A stretch of DNA of 64,000 nucleotides from Thermomicrobium sp. (GTDB taxonomy: Bacteria; Chloroflexota; Chloroflexia; Thermomicrobiales; Thermomicrobiaceae): the NCBI GenBank assembly GCA_025060175.1, contig JANXBE010000001.1, positions 62,001 to 126,000 of the forward strand, written 5' to 3'. This document shows, piece after piece, positions 27,602 through 39,814 of the stretch. How positions within the stretch are numbered: position 1 is the first letter of the stretch; the number at the start of each line of letters is the position of its first letter. Made by a program: the position numbers and the translations under genes. Under the pieces are notes generated by a model. That model saw only the letters and a list, made by a program, of their open reading frames with translations, was not told the origin of the DNA and ran no database searches.

Positions 27602-27957
27602 GCTGGTTCCTCCTTGTCGCATGGTTGGTCATGGGCGGGCGACTCGTCCCGGCGGATGTGTAGATCGGCCCAACGGAGGAGCTCGACGCGGAAGGTTTCC
27701 GGCACGGGAAGGCGCAGGGCACGATCCAGGACATCGGTGTGCGCAGCGCGTTCCCAGCAACTGAACCGCCGGCAGAGATAGGCGCCGCGGCCACTTCGCT
27801 TGCCGGTCGGATCGATGGCGAGCGTCCCGTCGGGGGTACGAACGATCCGCACGAACGAACGCTTGAAGTCCTGGGCACGGCAGGCGACGCAGGTTCGCAC
27901 TGGCAGATGCTTCAAGCGTGGACCGCGCCGCTTCGTCCCGTGGGGACGCTCGCTCAT
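27598..27957 (-). CDS. rnpM: YlxR/RnpM-family RNA-binding protein
   Basis: 119 residues from ATG 27957 (GAGAGGAG nine bases upstream; a GTG two codons earlier is too close). The family core is RTCVACRAQDFKRSFVRIVR and GKRSGRGAYLCRRFSCWERA. In Bacillus the family member binds RNase P RNA and modulates its activity, giving the name RnpM. The extended hydrophilic C-terminus after residue 100 is variable. It lies between nusA and infB as usual. Confidence 0.9.
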   Translation of the reverse strand: MSERPHGTKRRGPRLKHLPVRTCVACRAQDFKRSFVRIVRTPDGTLAIDPTGKRSGRGAYLCRRFSCWERAAHTDVLDRALRLPVPETFRVELLRWADLHIRRDESPAHDQPCDKEEPA

Positions 27958-27984
27958 GGCCACGGTCTCCTCTCCGGTCGCCCG

Positions 27985-29304
<1,320 letters not shown>

Positions 29305-29364
29305 GGTCGCTTGCCCCCTTTCCTCCGCGCTCCGGTGCGCTGACCGGTGGGCCGCCGATCAGGC

Positions 29365-29391
29365 AAAAATTAAAGTGGGCACTGCCCACTT
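29365..29391 (-). terminator. Terminator-like hairpin in the nusA leader (candidate attenuator)
   Basis: Read on the minus strand: an 8-bp perfect stem (complement of 29384-29391 with 29373-29380), a three-base loop, then TAATTTTT. It lies between the nusA promoter (about 50 bases upstream) and the nusA start (about 60 bases downstream). No gene on either strand ends here, so a simple end-of-gene terminator is not the explanation. Confidence 0.7.
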
Positions 29392-29418
29392 GTCCGGGGC
29401 GCTCCGTTTACCATAGAG

Positions 29419-29447
29419 AGTATAGCAGTCAGCAGCGCGGGACGCAA
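29419..29447 (-). promoter_or_regulatory. Promoter of the nusA operon
   Basis: TTGCGT (complement of 29442-29447) and TATACT (complement of 29419-29424), exactly 17 bp apart. Transcription would start near 29412, giving a leader of about 108 bases. Confidence 0.7.
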
Positions 29448-29482
29448 GAACTGCTGGCGTGTCCGTTCGGGGGCGGCCAGCT

Positions 29483-29491
29483 TGTTATACT
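29483..29491 (+). promoter_or_regulatory. Extended -10 promoter of yvcK-gap-pgk-tpiA-secG
   Basis: TG at 29483-29484 one base before TATACT (29486-29491), an extended -10, with no recognisable -35. It lies 35 bases before yvcK. The same nine-base string occurs at 52818-52826 before the second tatA. Confidence 0.55.
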
Positions 29492-29525
29492 GGGGCGGGG
29501 CTGCGGGACGGGAAACGGGGGATCG

Positions 29526-31966
<2,441 letters not shown>

Positions 31967-31991
31967 GGACGCGGAAGGCAGGTCAGGCTGG

Positions 31992-33185
31992 ATGGCACGA
32001 CGCGTGCGCACGGTACGTGATCTCGATGTCTGGGAGCGGCGCGTCCTAGTGCGCGTCGATTACAACGTGCCCCTGAAGGATGGACGGGTCCTGGACGATA
32101 CCCGGATCCGCGCATCGGTGGACACGATCCACTGGCTTCTCGACCAGCGCGCCCGCGTCATCCTGTGCACCCATTTGGGGCGCCCGAAGGGTCAAGTGCG
32201 AGAGGAGCTCCGCCTCGGTCCGGTCGCGGCTGCGCTCAGCGCGATCGTGGGGCGATCCGTGCGCTACGTGCGGGACATCATCGGGCCGGAAGCACAGGAG
32301 ATGGCGCGTCGGCTCCAGCCAGGGGAAATTGGCCTTTTAGAAAACGTTCGTTTCGATCCACGTGAGGAGCAGAACGATCCGGAATTTGCAGCGGCGCTGG
32401 CTGCACTGGCAGAGCGCTACGTCAATGATGCGTTCGGCGCCGCGCACCGAGCGCACGCGTCGGTGGTCGGTGTCGCCAAACAGCTGCCGTCTGCTGCGGG
32501 TTTCCTCATGGAACGCGAGGTACAGGCGCTGCAGCGCGTCTTGGAGAGTGTGGAGCAGCCCTTCGTGGTCGTTCTGGGTGGCGCGAAGATCTCCGACAAG
32601 ATCGGAGTCATCGAGAATTTGCTCCCCCGTGCCGACGCGCTACTGCTCGGAGGGGGTATGGCCAACACGTTTCTTCGGGCACAGGGGCTGGAAACCGGGC
32701 GATCGCTCGTCGAAGAGGACAAAGTGGACGAAGCGCGGCGCCTGCTCGTCGCGGCAGCCCAACGCGGAGTTCGGGTGGAATTGCCGGTCGATGTCGTCGT
32801 TGCGCCAGCATTGAGTGCGGTCAATGAGCGGCGGGTCGTTGCGGTGACTGCGATTCCCCCCGAGCAAGCCGTCTACGACATCGGTCCCGAGACGGTTCAG
32901 CGGTATGCGTCGGTCATCCGCGAAGCCAGGCTGCTGGTATGGAACGGCCCGATGGGGGTCTACGAGGTTCCCGAGTTTCGGGAGGGAACACGCGGTGTCG
33001 CCGAAGCGGTGGCTGCGTGTGCCGGCTTCACCCTCGTCGGTGGTGGTGACTCCGTGGCGGCACTCCAGGAACTCGAGCTCGCCGACCGTGTCAGTCACTT
33101 GTCGACTGGTGGCGGTGCCACACTCGAATTTCTGGAGGGCCGCGAACTCCCCGGGGTGGCGATACTCATGGAGGAGAGCAGGTGA
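31992..33185 (+). CDS. pgk: Phosphoglycerate kinase
   Basis: Transfers the acyl phosphate of 1,3-bisphosphoglycerate to ADP. 397 residues, ATG start. The N-terminal domain has RVDYNVPLKDGRVLDDTRI and THLGRPKG. The C-terminal nucleotide domain has VLGGAKISDKI, NGPMGVYE and VGGGDSVAAL. The stop overlaps the GTG of tpiA. Confidence 0.97.
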   Translation: MARRVRTVRDLDVWERRVLVRVDYNVPLKDGRVLDDTRIRASVDTIHWLLDQRARVILCTHLGRPKGQVREELRLGPVAAALSAIVGRSVRYVRDIIGPEAQEMARRLQPGEIGLLENVRFDPREEQNDPEFAAALAALAERYVNDAFGAAHRAHASVVGVAKQLPSAAGFLMEREVQALQRVLESVEQPFVVVLGGAKISDKIGVIENLLPRADALLLGGGMANTFLRAQGLETGRSLVEEDKVDEARRLLVAAAQRGVRVELPVDVVVAPALSAVNERRVVAVTAIPPEQAVYDIGPETVQRYASVIREARLLVWNGPMGVYEVPEFREGTRGVAEAVAACAGFTLVGGGDSVAALQELELADRVSHLSTGGGATLEFLEGRELPGVAILMEESR

Positions 33186-33967
33186 TCGGGCGGGCGCGTC
33201 GGCGGCTCGTCGCCGGAAACTGGAAAATGCATACGACCTACGCGGAGGCGCTGGAACTCGCGGAGCAGATCCGTCGCACCTGCAGCGAAGTGACGGAGGT
33301 GGAGGTCGCTTTGCTCCCTCCCTTTCCGTGGATCGTGCCGCTCGCCGAGCGACTGCAGGGATCCGCAATCATTCTCGGAGCCCAAAACTGTTCCGCCTAC
33401 GAGCAGGGGGCGTACACCGGCGAGGTGTCGGCATGCATGATCGCGCCCTTCTGTCGTTACGTGATCGTGGGGCACAGCGAACGGCGGCGATTGTTCGGGG
33501 AAACGGACGATGTCGTGGCAGCGAAGGTGTCCGTCGCGCTGCGGCATGGATTGCGTCCGATTCTCTGTGTCGGGGAGCTGCTGGAGGAACGAGAGGCGGG
33601 AGCGACACTCGACGTGATCGAGCGACAGTTGCGGATGGCGTGTGCGCCGCTGTCAGCGGATACCTGCCGCGAGCTCGTCATCGCCTATGAACCAGTCTGG
33701 GCTATCGGTACGGGGAGGGCGGCTCTTCCGCTGGACGCACAGCTGGTGTCGGCCTGGATCAGACGCTGGTTGGTCGAGCGCTTCGGGGCGGTCGCGACGG
33801 ACATCCGAATTCTTTACGGTGGCAGCGTGACAGCGCAGAATGCACCCGCGTTCTTCGCGGAACCTGCCATCGACGGCGCGCTCGTCGGCGGTGCGAGCTT
33901 GAATGCGGAACAATTCTGTGCGATCGTGCGAGCGGCGAGCCGTGTGGAGACCGGTTCGCTGCAGTAG
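33182..33967 (+). CDS. tpiA: Triosephosphate isomerase
   Basis: Interconverts dihydroxyacetone phosphate and glyceraldehyde-3-phosphate. 261 residues from GTG 33182, overlapping the pgk TGA by four bases. NWKMH is the substrate-binding Lys region, VGHSERR holds the catalytic His, and AYEPVWAIGTG holds the catalytic Glu. The phosphate loop ILYGGSV is intact. Confidence 0.97.
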   Translation: MIGRARRRLVAGNWKMHTTYAEALELAEQIRRTCSEVTEVEVALLPPFPWIVPLAERLQGSAIILGAQNCSAYEQGAYTGEVSACMIAPFCRYVIVGHSERRRLFGETDDVVAAKVSVALRHGLRPILCVGELLEEREAGATLDVIERQLRMACAPLSADTCRELVIAYEPVWAIGTGRAALPLDAQLVSAWIRRWLVERFGAVATDIRILYGGSVTAQNAPAFFAEPAIDGALVGGASLNAEQFCAIVRAASRVETGSLQ

Positions 33968-33989
33968 CGGATCAGTCAGGAGGCGATAG

Positions 33990-34211
33990 ATGGAGACGGC
34001 CTTCTACCTAGCGATCATCCTCGTCTCCTTGGTGTTGATGGCGGTCATTCTCTTGCAGAGCAAGGCATCGGGCTTTAGCGGTGCCTTCGGTGGGGATACC
34101 TCGGCCATCTATCGAACGAGACGTGGCCTCGAACGGACGCTGTTTCAACTGGCGATCGGCGTTGCGTTCGTTTTCGTCGTCCTGTCGATCATCGGTCAGT
34201 GGCTGCTCTAG
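33990..34211 (+). CDS. secG: Preprotein translocase subunit SecG
   Basis: Small inner-membrane subunit assisting SecYEG export. 73 residues with two transmembrane helices (about 4-22 and 51-71) and the family loop AVILLQSKASGFSGAFGGD between them. AGGAGG lies before the ATG. secG after tpiA is a widespread arrangement. Confidence 0.93.
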   Translation: METAFYLAIILVSLVLMAVILLQSKASGFSGAFGGDTSAIYRTRRGLERTLFQLAIGVAFVFVVLSIIGQWLL

Positions 34212-34235
34212 GGCAAGAGGCAGAGGATCGGGCGG

Positions 34236-35954
34236 TTGGTCCGGACACCGTCTCGCCAGCCGACGACGCGCTGGCTGCATCGGGGTCGGTGGCCAGTGTG
34301 GCTCGTGACCTCGCTCGTTCTCGTGATCGCCAGTGTCGGGATCGCTCTTTTTCGCTGGTATCCCGTCGGAGAAGCGACTCGTACCACGCCGACGGGTGCA
34401 GTCCAACCATCTGCCGTGCCCGCGACGGAACCTCGTGCCGTGTCGACTGGAGGGACGTTCCGGCAAGGGCTCATCGGCACCGTCACAACGCTCGATCCGC
34501 TGCTCGTGCACACGACGGCCGAACGGGCTCTCACCGTCCTGCTGTTCGAGGGACTCGTGTGGGTCGACGGTAGCGGCGTTCCCCAGCCGGCACTCGCGGA
34601 CAGTTGGCACGTGAGCGAGGACGGGCTCGAGTACACGATACGGTTGCGTCGCGATGCTGTGTGGCATGACGGACGACCGGTCACGGCACGCGATGTGCTC
34701 TTTACCATCAGGCTCGTACAGGATCCGGATTTCCCCGGTGATCCGGCACTCGCTGACTTCTGGAGAAGCGTCCGGGTCGAGGTGATCGACGCACGGACCG
34801 TTCGTTTCCGGTTGACCGAGCCGTACGCTCCATTCCTGACCGCTCTGGCACTGCCTATCGTGCCGGAGCATGTCCTCGCCGGAACGCTGCCGGTGGATGT
34901 GCCGAGCAGCCCATTCGCTACCCGGCCGATCGGGACAGGACCGTACCGAGTCGACCGCTTCGATCCACAGGGCGGAGTCATCGAGCTCGTCCGTTTCGAC
35001 GGGTACCACCGTCCGACGCCGCTCTTCGATCGCATCACGATCCATCTCTTCGATTCGGTCGAAGAGGCACTTGCCGCCTTTCGGCGGGGAGCGCTCGATG
35101 CGGTGGAGCCTATTCCGTGGGGTGCTGTACCGAACCGGCAGCTTCTCGGAACCCATGCGCGTGTGTACGCGCCTCTTCTGGCGAGCTTCACTGCGTTGTT
35201 TCTGAATGGGCAAGCGCAGTTTTTCGCCGATGTGCGTGTCCGACAAGCGATCTCCCTCGCGATCGACCGCGAGGGTCTGGTGCGTGACGTCTTGCGGGGA
35301 GGGGCCGAGCCGGGGAATGGTCCGATTCCTCCCACGTCGTGGGCCTATCAGGCGCAGGAGTACCGGACCGATCCCGAGATGGCCAAACGGTTGCTGCGCG
35401 ACGCGGGTTGGGAGGATCGAGACGGCGACGGGGTCGTGGATCGGGATGGGTTGAACTTTCGCTTCACGCTGTTGGTCAACGTCGATGACCCCCAGCGCGT
35501 CGCCGTCGCTCAGACGGTGGCACAGCAACTGAGTGCCATCGGGCTCGCGGTGACAGTTCAACCAGTGCCGGCGTCGACCCTGGAACGGCAGCTGCTCGAT
35601 CGGGAGTTCACTGCTGCGATCTACGGCTGGATGTCGACGTCAGGTGATCCAGACTCGTTCGAACTGTGGCATTCCTCCCAGGCGGAGAGCGGCGCGAACG
35701 TCACGGGCTTCCGGAGTCGGACGGTGGACGTGTTGCTCGAACAGGCCCGTCGCTCCGTGGATCGCGCCGAACGCCGATCGCTCTATGTCGAGTTCCAGCG
35801 CCTCTTCGCCGACTACGTCCCGGCGATCGTCCTGTATTACCCGCGATATTGTTTCGTCGTCAGTGATCGCATCGGCGGTATCGATGCCTCACCGTTGATC
35901 GCTCCCGAGGACCACTTTCGGCAGCTTCCTCGTTGGTATCGTCTCGAAGGGTAG
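34236..35954 (+). CDS. ABC transporter family 5 (oligopeptide/dipeptide type) substrate-binding protein
   Basis: 572 residues from TTG 34236. The N-terminal cytosolic tail and transmembrane helix (about 21-40) act as an uncleaved anchor or signal; no lipobox Cys is visible. A Thr/Pro-rich linker leads to the SBP_bac_5 domain, with GTFRQGLIGTVTTLDPLL, the family signature LADSWHVSEDGLEYTIRLRR, and AISLAIDREGLVRDVLRGGA near the hinge. No permease or ATPase genes are adjacent, so it is an orphan binding protein; ligand unknown. Confidence 0.88.
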   Translation: MVRTPSRQPTTRWLHRGRWPVWLVTSLVLVIASVGIALFRWYPVGEATRTTPTGAVQPSAVPATEPRAVSTGGTFRQGLIGTVTTLDPLLVHTTAERALTVLLFEGLVWVDGSGVPQPALADSWHVSEDGLEYTIRLRRDAVWHDGRPVTARDVLFTIRLVQDPDFPGDPALADFWRSVRVEVIDARTVRFRLTEPYAPFLTALALPIVPEHVLAGTLPVDVPSSPFATRPIGTGPYRVDRFDPQGGVIELVRFDGYHRPTPLFDRITIHLFDSVEEALAAFRRGALDAVEPIPWGAVPNRQLLGTHARVYAPLLASFTALFLNGQAQFFADVRVRQAISLAIDREGLVRDVLRGGAEPGNGPIPPTSWAYQAQEYRTDPEMAKRLLRDAGWEDRDGDGVVDRDGLNFRFTLLVNVDDPQRVAVAQTVAQQLSAIGLAVTVQPVPASTLERQLLDREFTAAIYGWMSTSGDPDSFELWHSSQAESGANVTGFRSRTVDVLLEQARRSVDRAERRSLYVEFQRLFADYVPAIVLYYPRYCFVVSDRIGGIDASPLIAPEDHFRQLPRWYRLEG

Positions 35955-35974
35955 CGAGGGTCGGGACAGGCCGG

Positions 35975-35980
35975 TATACT
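35975..35980 (+). promoter_or_regulatory. -10 element before tatA
   Basis: TATACT, 40 bases before the tatA start, without a convincing -35. It suggests tatA is transcribed separately from the binding-protein gene. Confidence 0.4.
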
Positions 35981-36019
35981 CCAGCTCATGTGCCGTGTCC
36001 CTCAACGAGGAGGACGTTG

Positions 36020-36208
36020 ATGTCTCCCTTGTTGCTCCCGTCGTTCGGGTGGCAGGAACTCGTTCTCGTTCTGCTCATCGTCGTCCTGGTGTTCGGTGCC
36101 GGTCGCCTGCCCGAAATCGGCAGTGCCATCGGGCGCACGATTCGAGAGTTTCGCGCAGCGACTCGTGACGTGTCGGTCGACGCCTCGGTCGAAGAGCGAG
36201 GCGGATGA
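36020..36208 (+). CDS. tatA: Sec-independent translocase protein TatA
   Basis: 62-residue single-span protein that forms the twin-arginine translocation pore. The start at ATG 36020 has GAGGAGG before it; the frame is open further upstream but without homology. The pattern is a short periplasmic N-terminus, a hydrophobic helix ELVLVLLIVVLVFGAGRLPEIG, then an amphipathic helix IGRTIREFRAATRD. The tail is very short. No tatC is in the window; a second TatA/B-type gene lies at 52909. Confidence 0.88.
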   Translation: MSPLLLPSFGWQELVLVLLIVVLVFGAGRLPEIGSAIGRTIREFRAATRDVSVDASVEERGG

Positions 36209-37040
36209 AGCAGTGGTGTCCCTCCGTGTCACCCGTAACGAAGACCCGAGACGAGCGGTGACGACCAGCGCGGTGGCGTTGTCCACGGCGAGCGGTCGTC
36301 AGCGATAGGGGGCCACGTTCCCAGTGGCGGTGATCCCGTCGTGTACGGTAAGGGCACTGGCCGCCGGCCCGTGTCTCACGCGCGGGCAGCTGCCGCTGCG
36401 TCACCTGAGCTTGACGAGGGAAGGGGGCGCGAAGTATGCCCGAAGGGCCGGTGGTGCCTGACCGCGACGGCGCGTCCTCTCTCGTCCGGCGTTGTGCAGC
36501 GATTGCCTCCGTGCGGTGGGCGCAGTGATCGCGACAGCCGTCGGGTCGGTGCTCGCGCCTGGGCGGATCACTCACCGGGACAAGATCGCGATGAAGAAGC
36601 GGTGTTCGTGATCCGTACTCCGGCGAGAACCAGCTGCTTGCTCCTCGTGGTTCCCAGTGGGAGGCGAACGAGGAACCCCCGTGCGCTGGGGTTGTGCAGG
36701 TCTGTTCCCTTCCATCGATGTCACGACGAAAGGCTCGCTGGGCCGGGTCGCCGCATCAGAATCGGGTCACTCGATGCGATGAGCGGACACCGCCGGCGAA
36801 CGCGGGCGGCGTGACCGGCCGCGGCCACACTCCTCGGCGTGCAATCCTAACTGTCGAGAAGGACGGACCGTCCAGCGGTGGTCGAGTCGAGGGCCGCTGC
36901 TGCTCGATCGGAAAAACGGGCACGGCTCTCGCGGTGGTGGTGCTCATCGTCCCGGTCGACGATCGATCATCACGATGGTCGATCGGGATATAATCGGCGC
37001 CCAGGTGACTGCGAGAGGACGTACTGGCAGGATCAGCGTG
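36209..37040. other. 830-bp stretch without a recognisable gene
   Basis: Open frames on both strands here have shadow-like composition (Arg, Pro, Ser rich) and no motifs, ribosome sites or homology that I recognise. Short hairpins are visible, e.g. an AACCCC/GGGGTT stem near 36674-36692. GTTCCCAGTGG occurs twice (near 36319 and 36649). None of the conserved cores of RNase P RNA, tmRNA, 6S or SRP RNA were found. A degraded gene or an unrecognised RNA is possible. Confidence 0.5.
36989..36994 (+). promoter_or_regulatory. -10 element of lepB
   Basis: Perfect TATAAT, 46 bases before the lepB ATG at 37041. No clear -35. Its position makes the upstream in-frame start at 36975 unlikely. Confidence 0.45.
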
Positions 37041-37712
37041 ATGAAGCATCTCATCGGCGAGTCCGATCGCTCGGGAACGGATGAACGGGAGCAGCCGACG
37101 CGGCGCCGCTCGTTGTGGTGGGATATCGCCGAGACACTCCTGATCGCGCTCGTCTTGTTCGTGGTCATCCGGGGGATCGTTCTGAATTATCGCGTCGACG
37201 GTTCGAGCATGGAGCCCACGCTGCACAACGGAGAAATGTTGTTGGTGAACCGTCGGGCATACATGGCGGTTCCGATCGGACGGTGGTTGAGTGCTCTGCC
37301 GATGGTGCACGTGGATGCGCAGTGGGTCTGGTACCCGTTTGGGGAACCCTCGCGTGGCGATATCGTGGTGTTTCGACCGCCGAGTGGGGGTAGCGAACCG
37401 TACGTGAAGCGGATCATCGGGTTACCGGGCGAGCATGTGGAGATACGCAACGGATCGGTGTACATCAATGGGAAGCGCTTGATCGAGCCGTACCTGACCG
37501 AACCGACCATGTGGCGCGGCATGACACTGAATCACGAGTACGTGGTGGAGCCAGGGCACGTCTTCGTGATGGGAGACAACCGCAACAATTCGAGCGACTC
37601 TCGTGTGTTCGGTGCGGTGCCGATGTCGGCGATCATCGGGAAGGCTTGGTTGACGTACTGGCCGCCGGACGAGGCGAAGTTGCTGAGTACGCCCGCATAT
37701 GCCTTGGAGTAG
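37041..37712 (+). CDS. lepB: Signal peptidase I
   Basis: Cleaves signal peptides of exported proteins at the outer face of the membrane. 223 residues from ATG 37041. A charged N-terminal segment is followed by one transmembrane helix (about 33-53). The Ser nucleophile is in DGSSMEPTL, the general-base Lys is in YVKRIIGLPGE, and GDNRNNSSDSR is the conserved box E. Confidence 0.95.
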   Translation: MKHLIGESDRSGTDEREQPTRRRSLWWDIAETLLIALVLFVVIRGIVLNYRVDGSSMEPTLHNGEMLLVNRRAYMAVPIGRWLSALPMVHVDAQWVWYPFGEPSRGDIVVFRPPSGGSEPYVKRIIGLPGEHVEIRNGSVYINGKRLIEPYLTEPTMWRGMTLNHEYVVEPGHVFVMGDNRNNSSDSRVFGAVPMSAIIGKAWLTYWPPDEAKLLSTPAYALE

Positions 37713-37733
37713 CGAGGCGGCAGGTGTAGAATC
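37705..37733 (+). promoter_or_regulatory. Promoter of BFN-domain gene, inside lepB 3' end
   Basis: TTGGAG (37705-37710) and TAGAAT (37728-37733), 17-bp spacer. The -35 overlaps the last codons of lepB. Confidence 0.6.
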
Positions 37734-37813
37734 GAGTGGACGCAGTTGAACAACGGGTGCGGTGGGAGGGGCCCTGTACGGAGATCGGAGTCCGCTGGAG
37801 GAAGGTGCAGGGT

Positions 37814-38359
37814 ATGATCGAGACGGTCGTGGACAGCATCCGAGTCAGCCTCGTGACCCAGCATCGGGTGGTCCTGTTGAAGGAAGTCCACGGTGATCGA
37901 CACCTGCCGATTTGGATCGGGCCATTCGAGGCTGAGGCGATCGCGATGGCCATCCAGGGGATGACGCCGGCACGCCCCTTACCGTACGACCTGCTGCGAA
38001 CGGTCATCAGTGAACTGGGTGCGGAAGTGCGGGAGGTGGCAGTGACAGATCTCTCGCAAGAAATCTTCTACGCGAGGATTGTCCTCTCGGTGAACGGCCG
38101 TCGGATCGAGATCGATAGCCGACCGAGCGATGCGATTGCGCTGGCGGTACGCGCCAAAGTGCCGATCTACGTCGACGAGTCGGTCATGGACCGCGCGGGT
38201 GTGCGGCTCGAAAGCGACGAAGAGGCGGAAGGCGAGAGCGAACTCGAACCGCCAGCGATCGAGCGCGTCGAGCCGGAAGAGACGATCTCCGAGGCAGATC
38301 TCTCCGTGTTTCGCGAAGTGATCGAGTCCTTGGACCTCGACGACCTAGATAAGAAGTAG
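37814..38359 (+). CDS. Bifunctional nuclease (BFN/DUF151) family protein
   Basis: 181 residues. ATG 37814 follows GGAGGAAGG at a good distance; the frame upstream runs back over the promoter and is not coding. The BFN domain (about 1-130) has VVLLKEVHGDRHLPIWIGPFEA split over its first part and RPSDAIALAVRAKVPIYVDE. The C-terminal 50 residues are acidic and contain no UVR motif. Some relatives have nuclease activity; the role in this organism is unknown. Confidence 0.85.
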   Translation: MIETVVDSIRVSLVTQHRVVLLKEVHGDRHLPIWIGPFEAEAIAMAIQGMTPARPLPYDLLRTVISELGAEVREVAVTDLSQEIFYARIVLSVNGRRIEIDSRPSDAIALAVRAKVPIYVDESVMDRAGVRLESDEEAEGESELEPPAIERVEPEETISEADLSVFREVIESLDLDDLDKK

Positions 38360-38366
38360 GCTGCCG

Positions 38367-38690
38367 ATGGACCCTCGCTGGGATCGCGTCAGATCGATCG
38401 TGCGCAACCTGATCGACCGGTGCGCGGTGTGCGGCGAGCGTTTCGAGGACGATGATTTGCAGGCGCTCGGTCGTACGCGGACGACCTGGGCGTTTCGCCT
38501 CACTTGTCGGCGCTGCGGGGCGGCGAGCCTCGTCGCCGCGGTCATCGGCGAGGAGCAGCTGCATGACGTCGTCGATACCCGGTCGAGTGCGCCAGTCTCC
38601 GAGCGAGACGTCGAAGAAATGCGTGCCTTTCTCGAACAGTTCGACGGTGACTTCCAACGCCTCTTCGGTTACACACCTGGACGCAGCTGA
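38367..38690 (+). CDS. Small four-cysteine (zinc-ribbon-like) protein
   Basis: 107 residues beginning seven bases after the BFN gene, so probably co-transcribed. Cys19-x2-Cys22 and Cys47-x2-Cys50 suggest a zinc ribbon; the rest has a helical tail (RDVEEMRAFLEQFDGDFQRLF). I do not recognise a named family. The frame uses typical local codons and is conserved-looking rather than a shadow. Confidence 0.65.
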   Translation: MDPRWDRVRSIVRNLIDRCAVCGERFEDDDLQALGRTRTTWAFRLTCRRCGAASLVAAVIGEEQLHDVVDTRSSAPVSERDVEEMRAFLEQFDGDFQRLFGYTPGRS

Positions 38691-38701
38691 TCCCGGAGCG
38701 G

Positions 38702-39163
38702 TTACCTGGTGGATGGGTCGGGGGGATTGAGACCCCGGCGGCGCCATTCGCGTTCGATCATGTCCTCAGGGAACCGCACGAGTTCATGCGCCATGGAAGG
38801 GCAGCGGAGATTGTGCTCGTCGATCTTCCGGTTGAGGGCTCGTGCGAGTTCACGGTACCGCCACGCGAGGCGCCGCAGGAGCGCGCGGTTGGCCGGATCG
38901 TTCCAATCGCGCTCTTCGACCGCGCGCCAGTATTCGTCCCACGCTGCCCGGACGAGCGGTCGCTCCGCAGAGATCTCCTTGCGCAGTTGCAGCCAATCGG
39001 GAAGCAGTCCGTGCTTCTTCAGCACTCGAAGTGCCGCCCACGCTTCGTTGGGGGAACCTGGCTCATCGGGTAGCGGTTGGCCTTCGCCGCGCAAGTTTCG
39101 GAAGGCACCTTGTTCCTGGGCCGCGCGAATGCGCTCCTCGATGAGACGATCGAGCCAGAACAC
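38702..39163 (-). CDS. DUF1992 (DnaJ-homologue C28-like) protein
   Basis: 153 residues from GTG 39163, which has GGAGGGAG nine bases upstream. The N-terminal LIEERIRAAQEQGAFRNLRGEGQPLP is the family hallmark (an Ile/Glu-rich helix followed by the small loop GEGQPL). The C-terminal half is basic and helical with Trp residues. Function is unknown in bacteria. It is divergent from nuoE. Confidence 0.8.
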   Translation of the reverse strand: MFWLDRLIEERIRAAQEQGAFRNLRGEGQPLPDEPGSPNEAWAALRVLKKHGLLPDWLQLRKEISAERPLVRAAWDEYWRAVEERDWNDPANRALLRRLAWRYRELARALNRKIDEHNLRCPSMAHELVRFPEDMIEREWRRRGLNPPDPSTR

Positions 39164-39192
39164 CGTGACGCACTCCCTCCAGCTCCTCCACG

Positions 39193-39236
39193 AGTATAAA
39201 CTGCCGAGAATCCCCGGGAATTCGGCGCGGTATACT
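39193..39236. promoter_or_regulatory. Divergent -10 elements for DUF1992 gene and nuoE
   Basis: Minus-strand TATACT (complement of 39193-39198) and plus-strand TATACT (39231-39236) point outwards. No -35 better than random was found for either. The plus element lies 33 bases before nuoE. Confidence 0.45.
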
Positions 39237-39268
39237 GGCTCCCGTGGCGAGGGGCGAGGAGGACGCTG

Positions 39269-39814
39269 ATGGAGCTGATCGAGCACGGGTGGACGGGTCC
39301 CGATCTGGAACCGCTGCGACGCATTCTGGAGGAACGGTATCGACCGCGCGACTATCGGGAAGCGCAAGAGTTGATCGTCGGTGCTTGTCAGGAAGCCCAA
39401 CGGCTCTACGGGTGGGTTCCGCCCTCAGCTGCACAGCTGATTGCGGATCACCTCGGTGTGACGGCCAACCGTGTTTACGGCCTGCTGACGTTCTATGCGG
39501 ATTTTCAAACGGAACCGCCAGGGAGACACTTTCTGTGGCTCTGTCATGGTGCGGCATGCCACGTGGCGGGAGCGGGGAAGATCGTCGAGTACCTGCAGCG
39601 GGAACGTGGGATCGTTGGGCGCGGGACGTTGCCGGACCGTTCCGTGACGATCCACGTGTTCAACGGATGTCTCGGCGTCTGTGACTTGGCTCCCGCCGCG
39701 CAGTTGGATCACCATGAGTATCTGGCGCATCTGACGCAGGAACGTTTCGAGCATCTGCTCCATGACTTGCAGAACGATGGAGCGGCGGGAGGCGCCGATG
39801 GGGCGGTTGACTGA
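39269..39814 (+). CDS. nuoE: NuoE-like 2Fe-2S subunit (24-kDa type)
   Basis: Thioredoxin-fold subunit carrying one [2Fe-2S] cluster on Cys92, Cys97 (LCHGAAC), Cys134 and Cys138 (NGCLGVC). 181 residues with an N-terminal helical bundle. ATG 39269 has GGAGG before it. Such subunits pair with NuoF-type flavoproteins in complex I, NAD-dependent formate dehydrogenases and bidirectional hydrogenases; the partner nuoF overlaps its 3' end. Confidence 0.9.
   Translation: MELIEHGWTGPDLEPLRRILEERYRPRDYREAQELIVGACQEAQRLYGWVPPSAAQLIADHLGVTANRVYGLLTFYADFQTEPPGRHFLWLCHGAACHVAGAGKIVEYLQRERGIVGRGTLPDRSVTIHVFNGCLGVCDLAPAAQLDHHEYLAHLTQERFEHLLHDLQNDGAAGGADGAVD

Noticed and set aside
25676-27781. Long open frame on the plus strand opposite infB
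   Set aside because: It mirrors the infB codons (Asp/Arg/Leu-rich) and has no motif; infB on the minus strand is certain.
36341-36814. 157-codon frame between tatA and lepB
   Set aside because: Composition is shadow-like, no ribosome site, no motif, and other frames in the same stretch are equally open.
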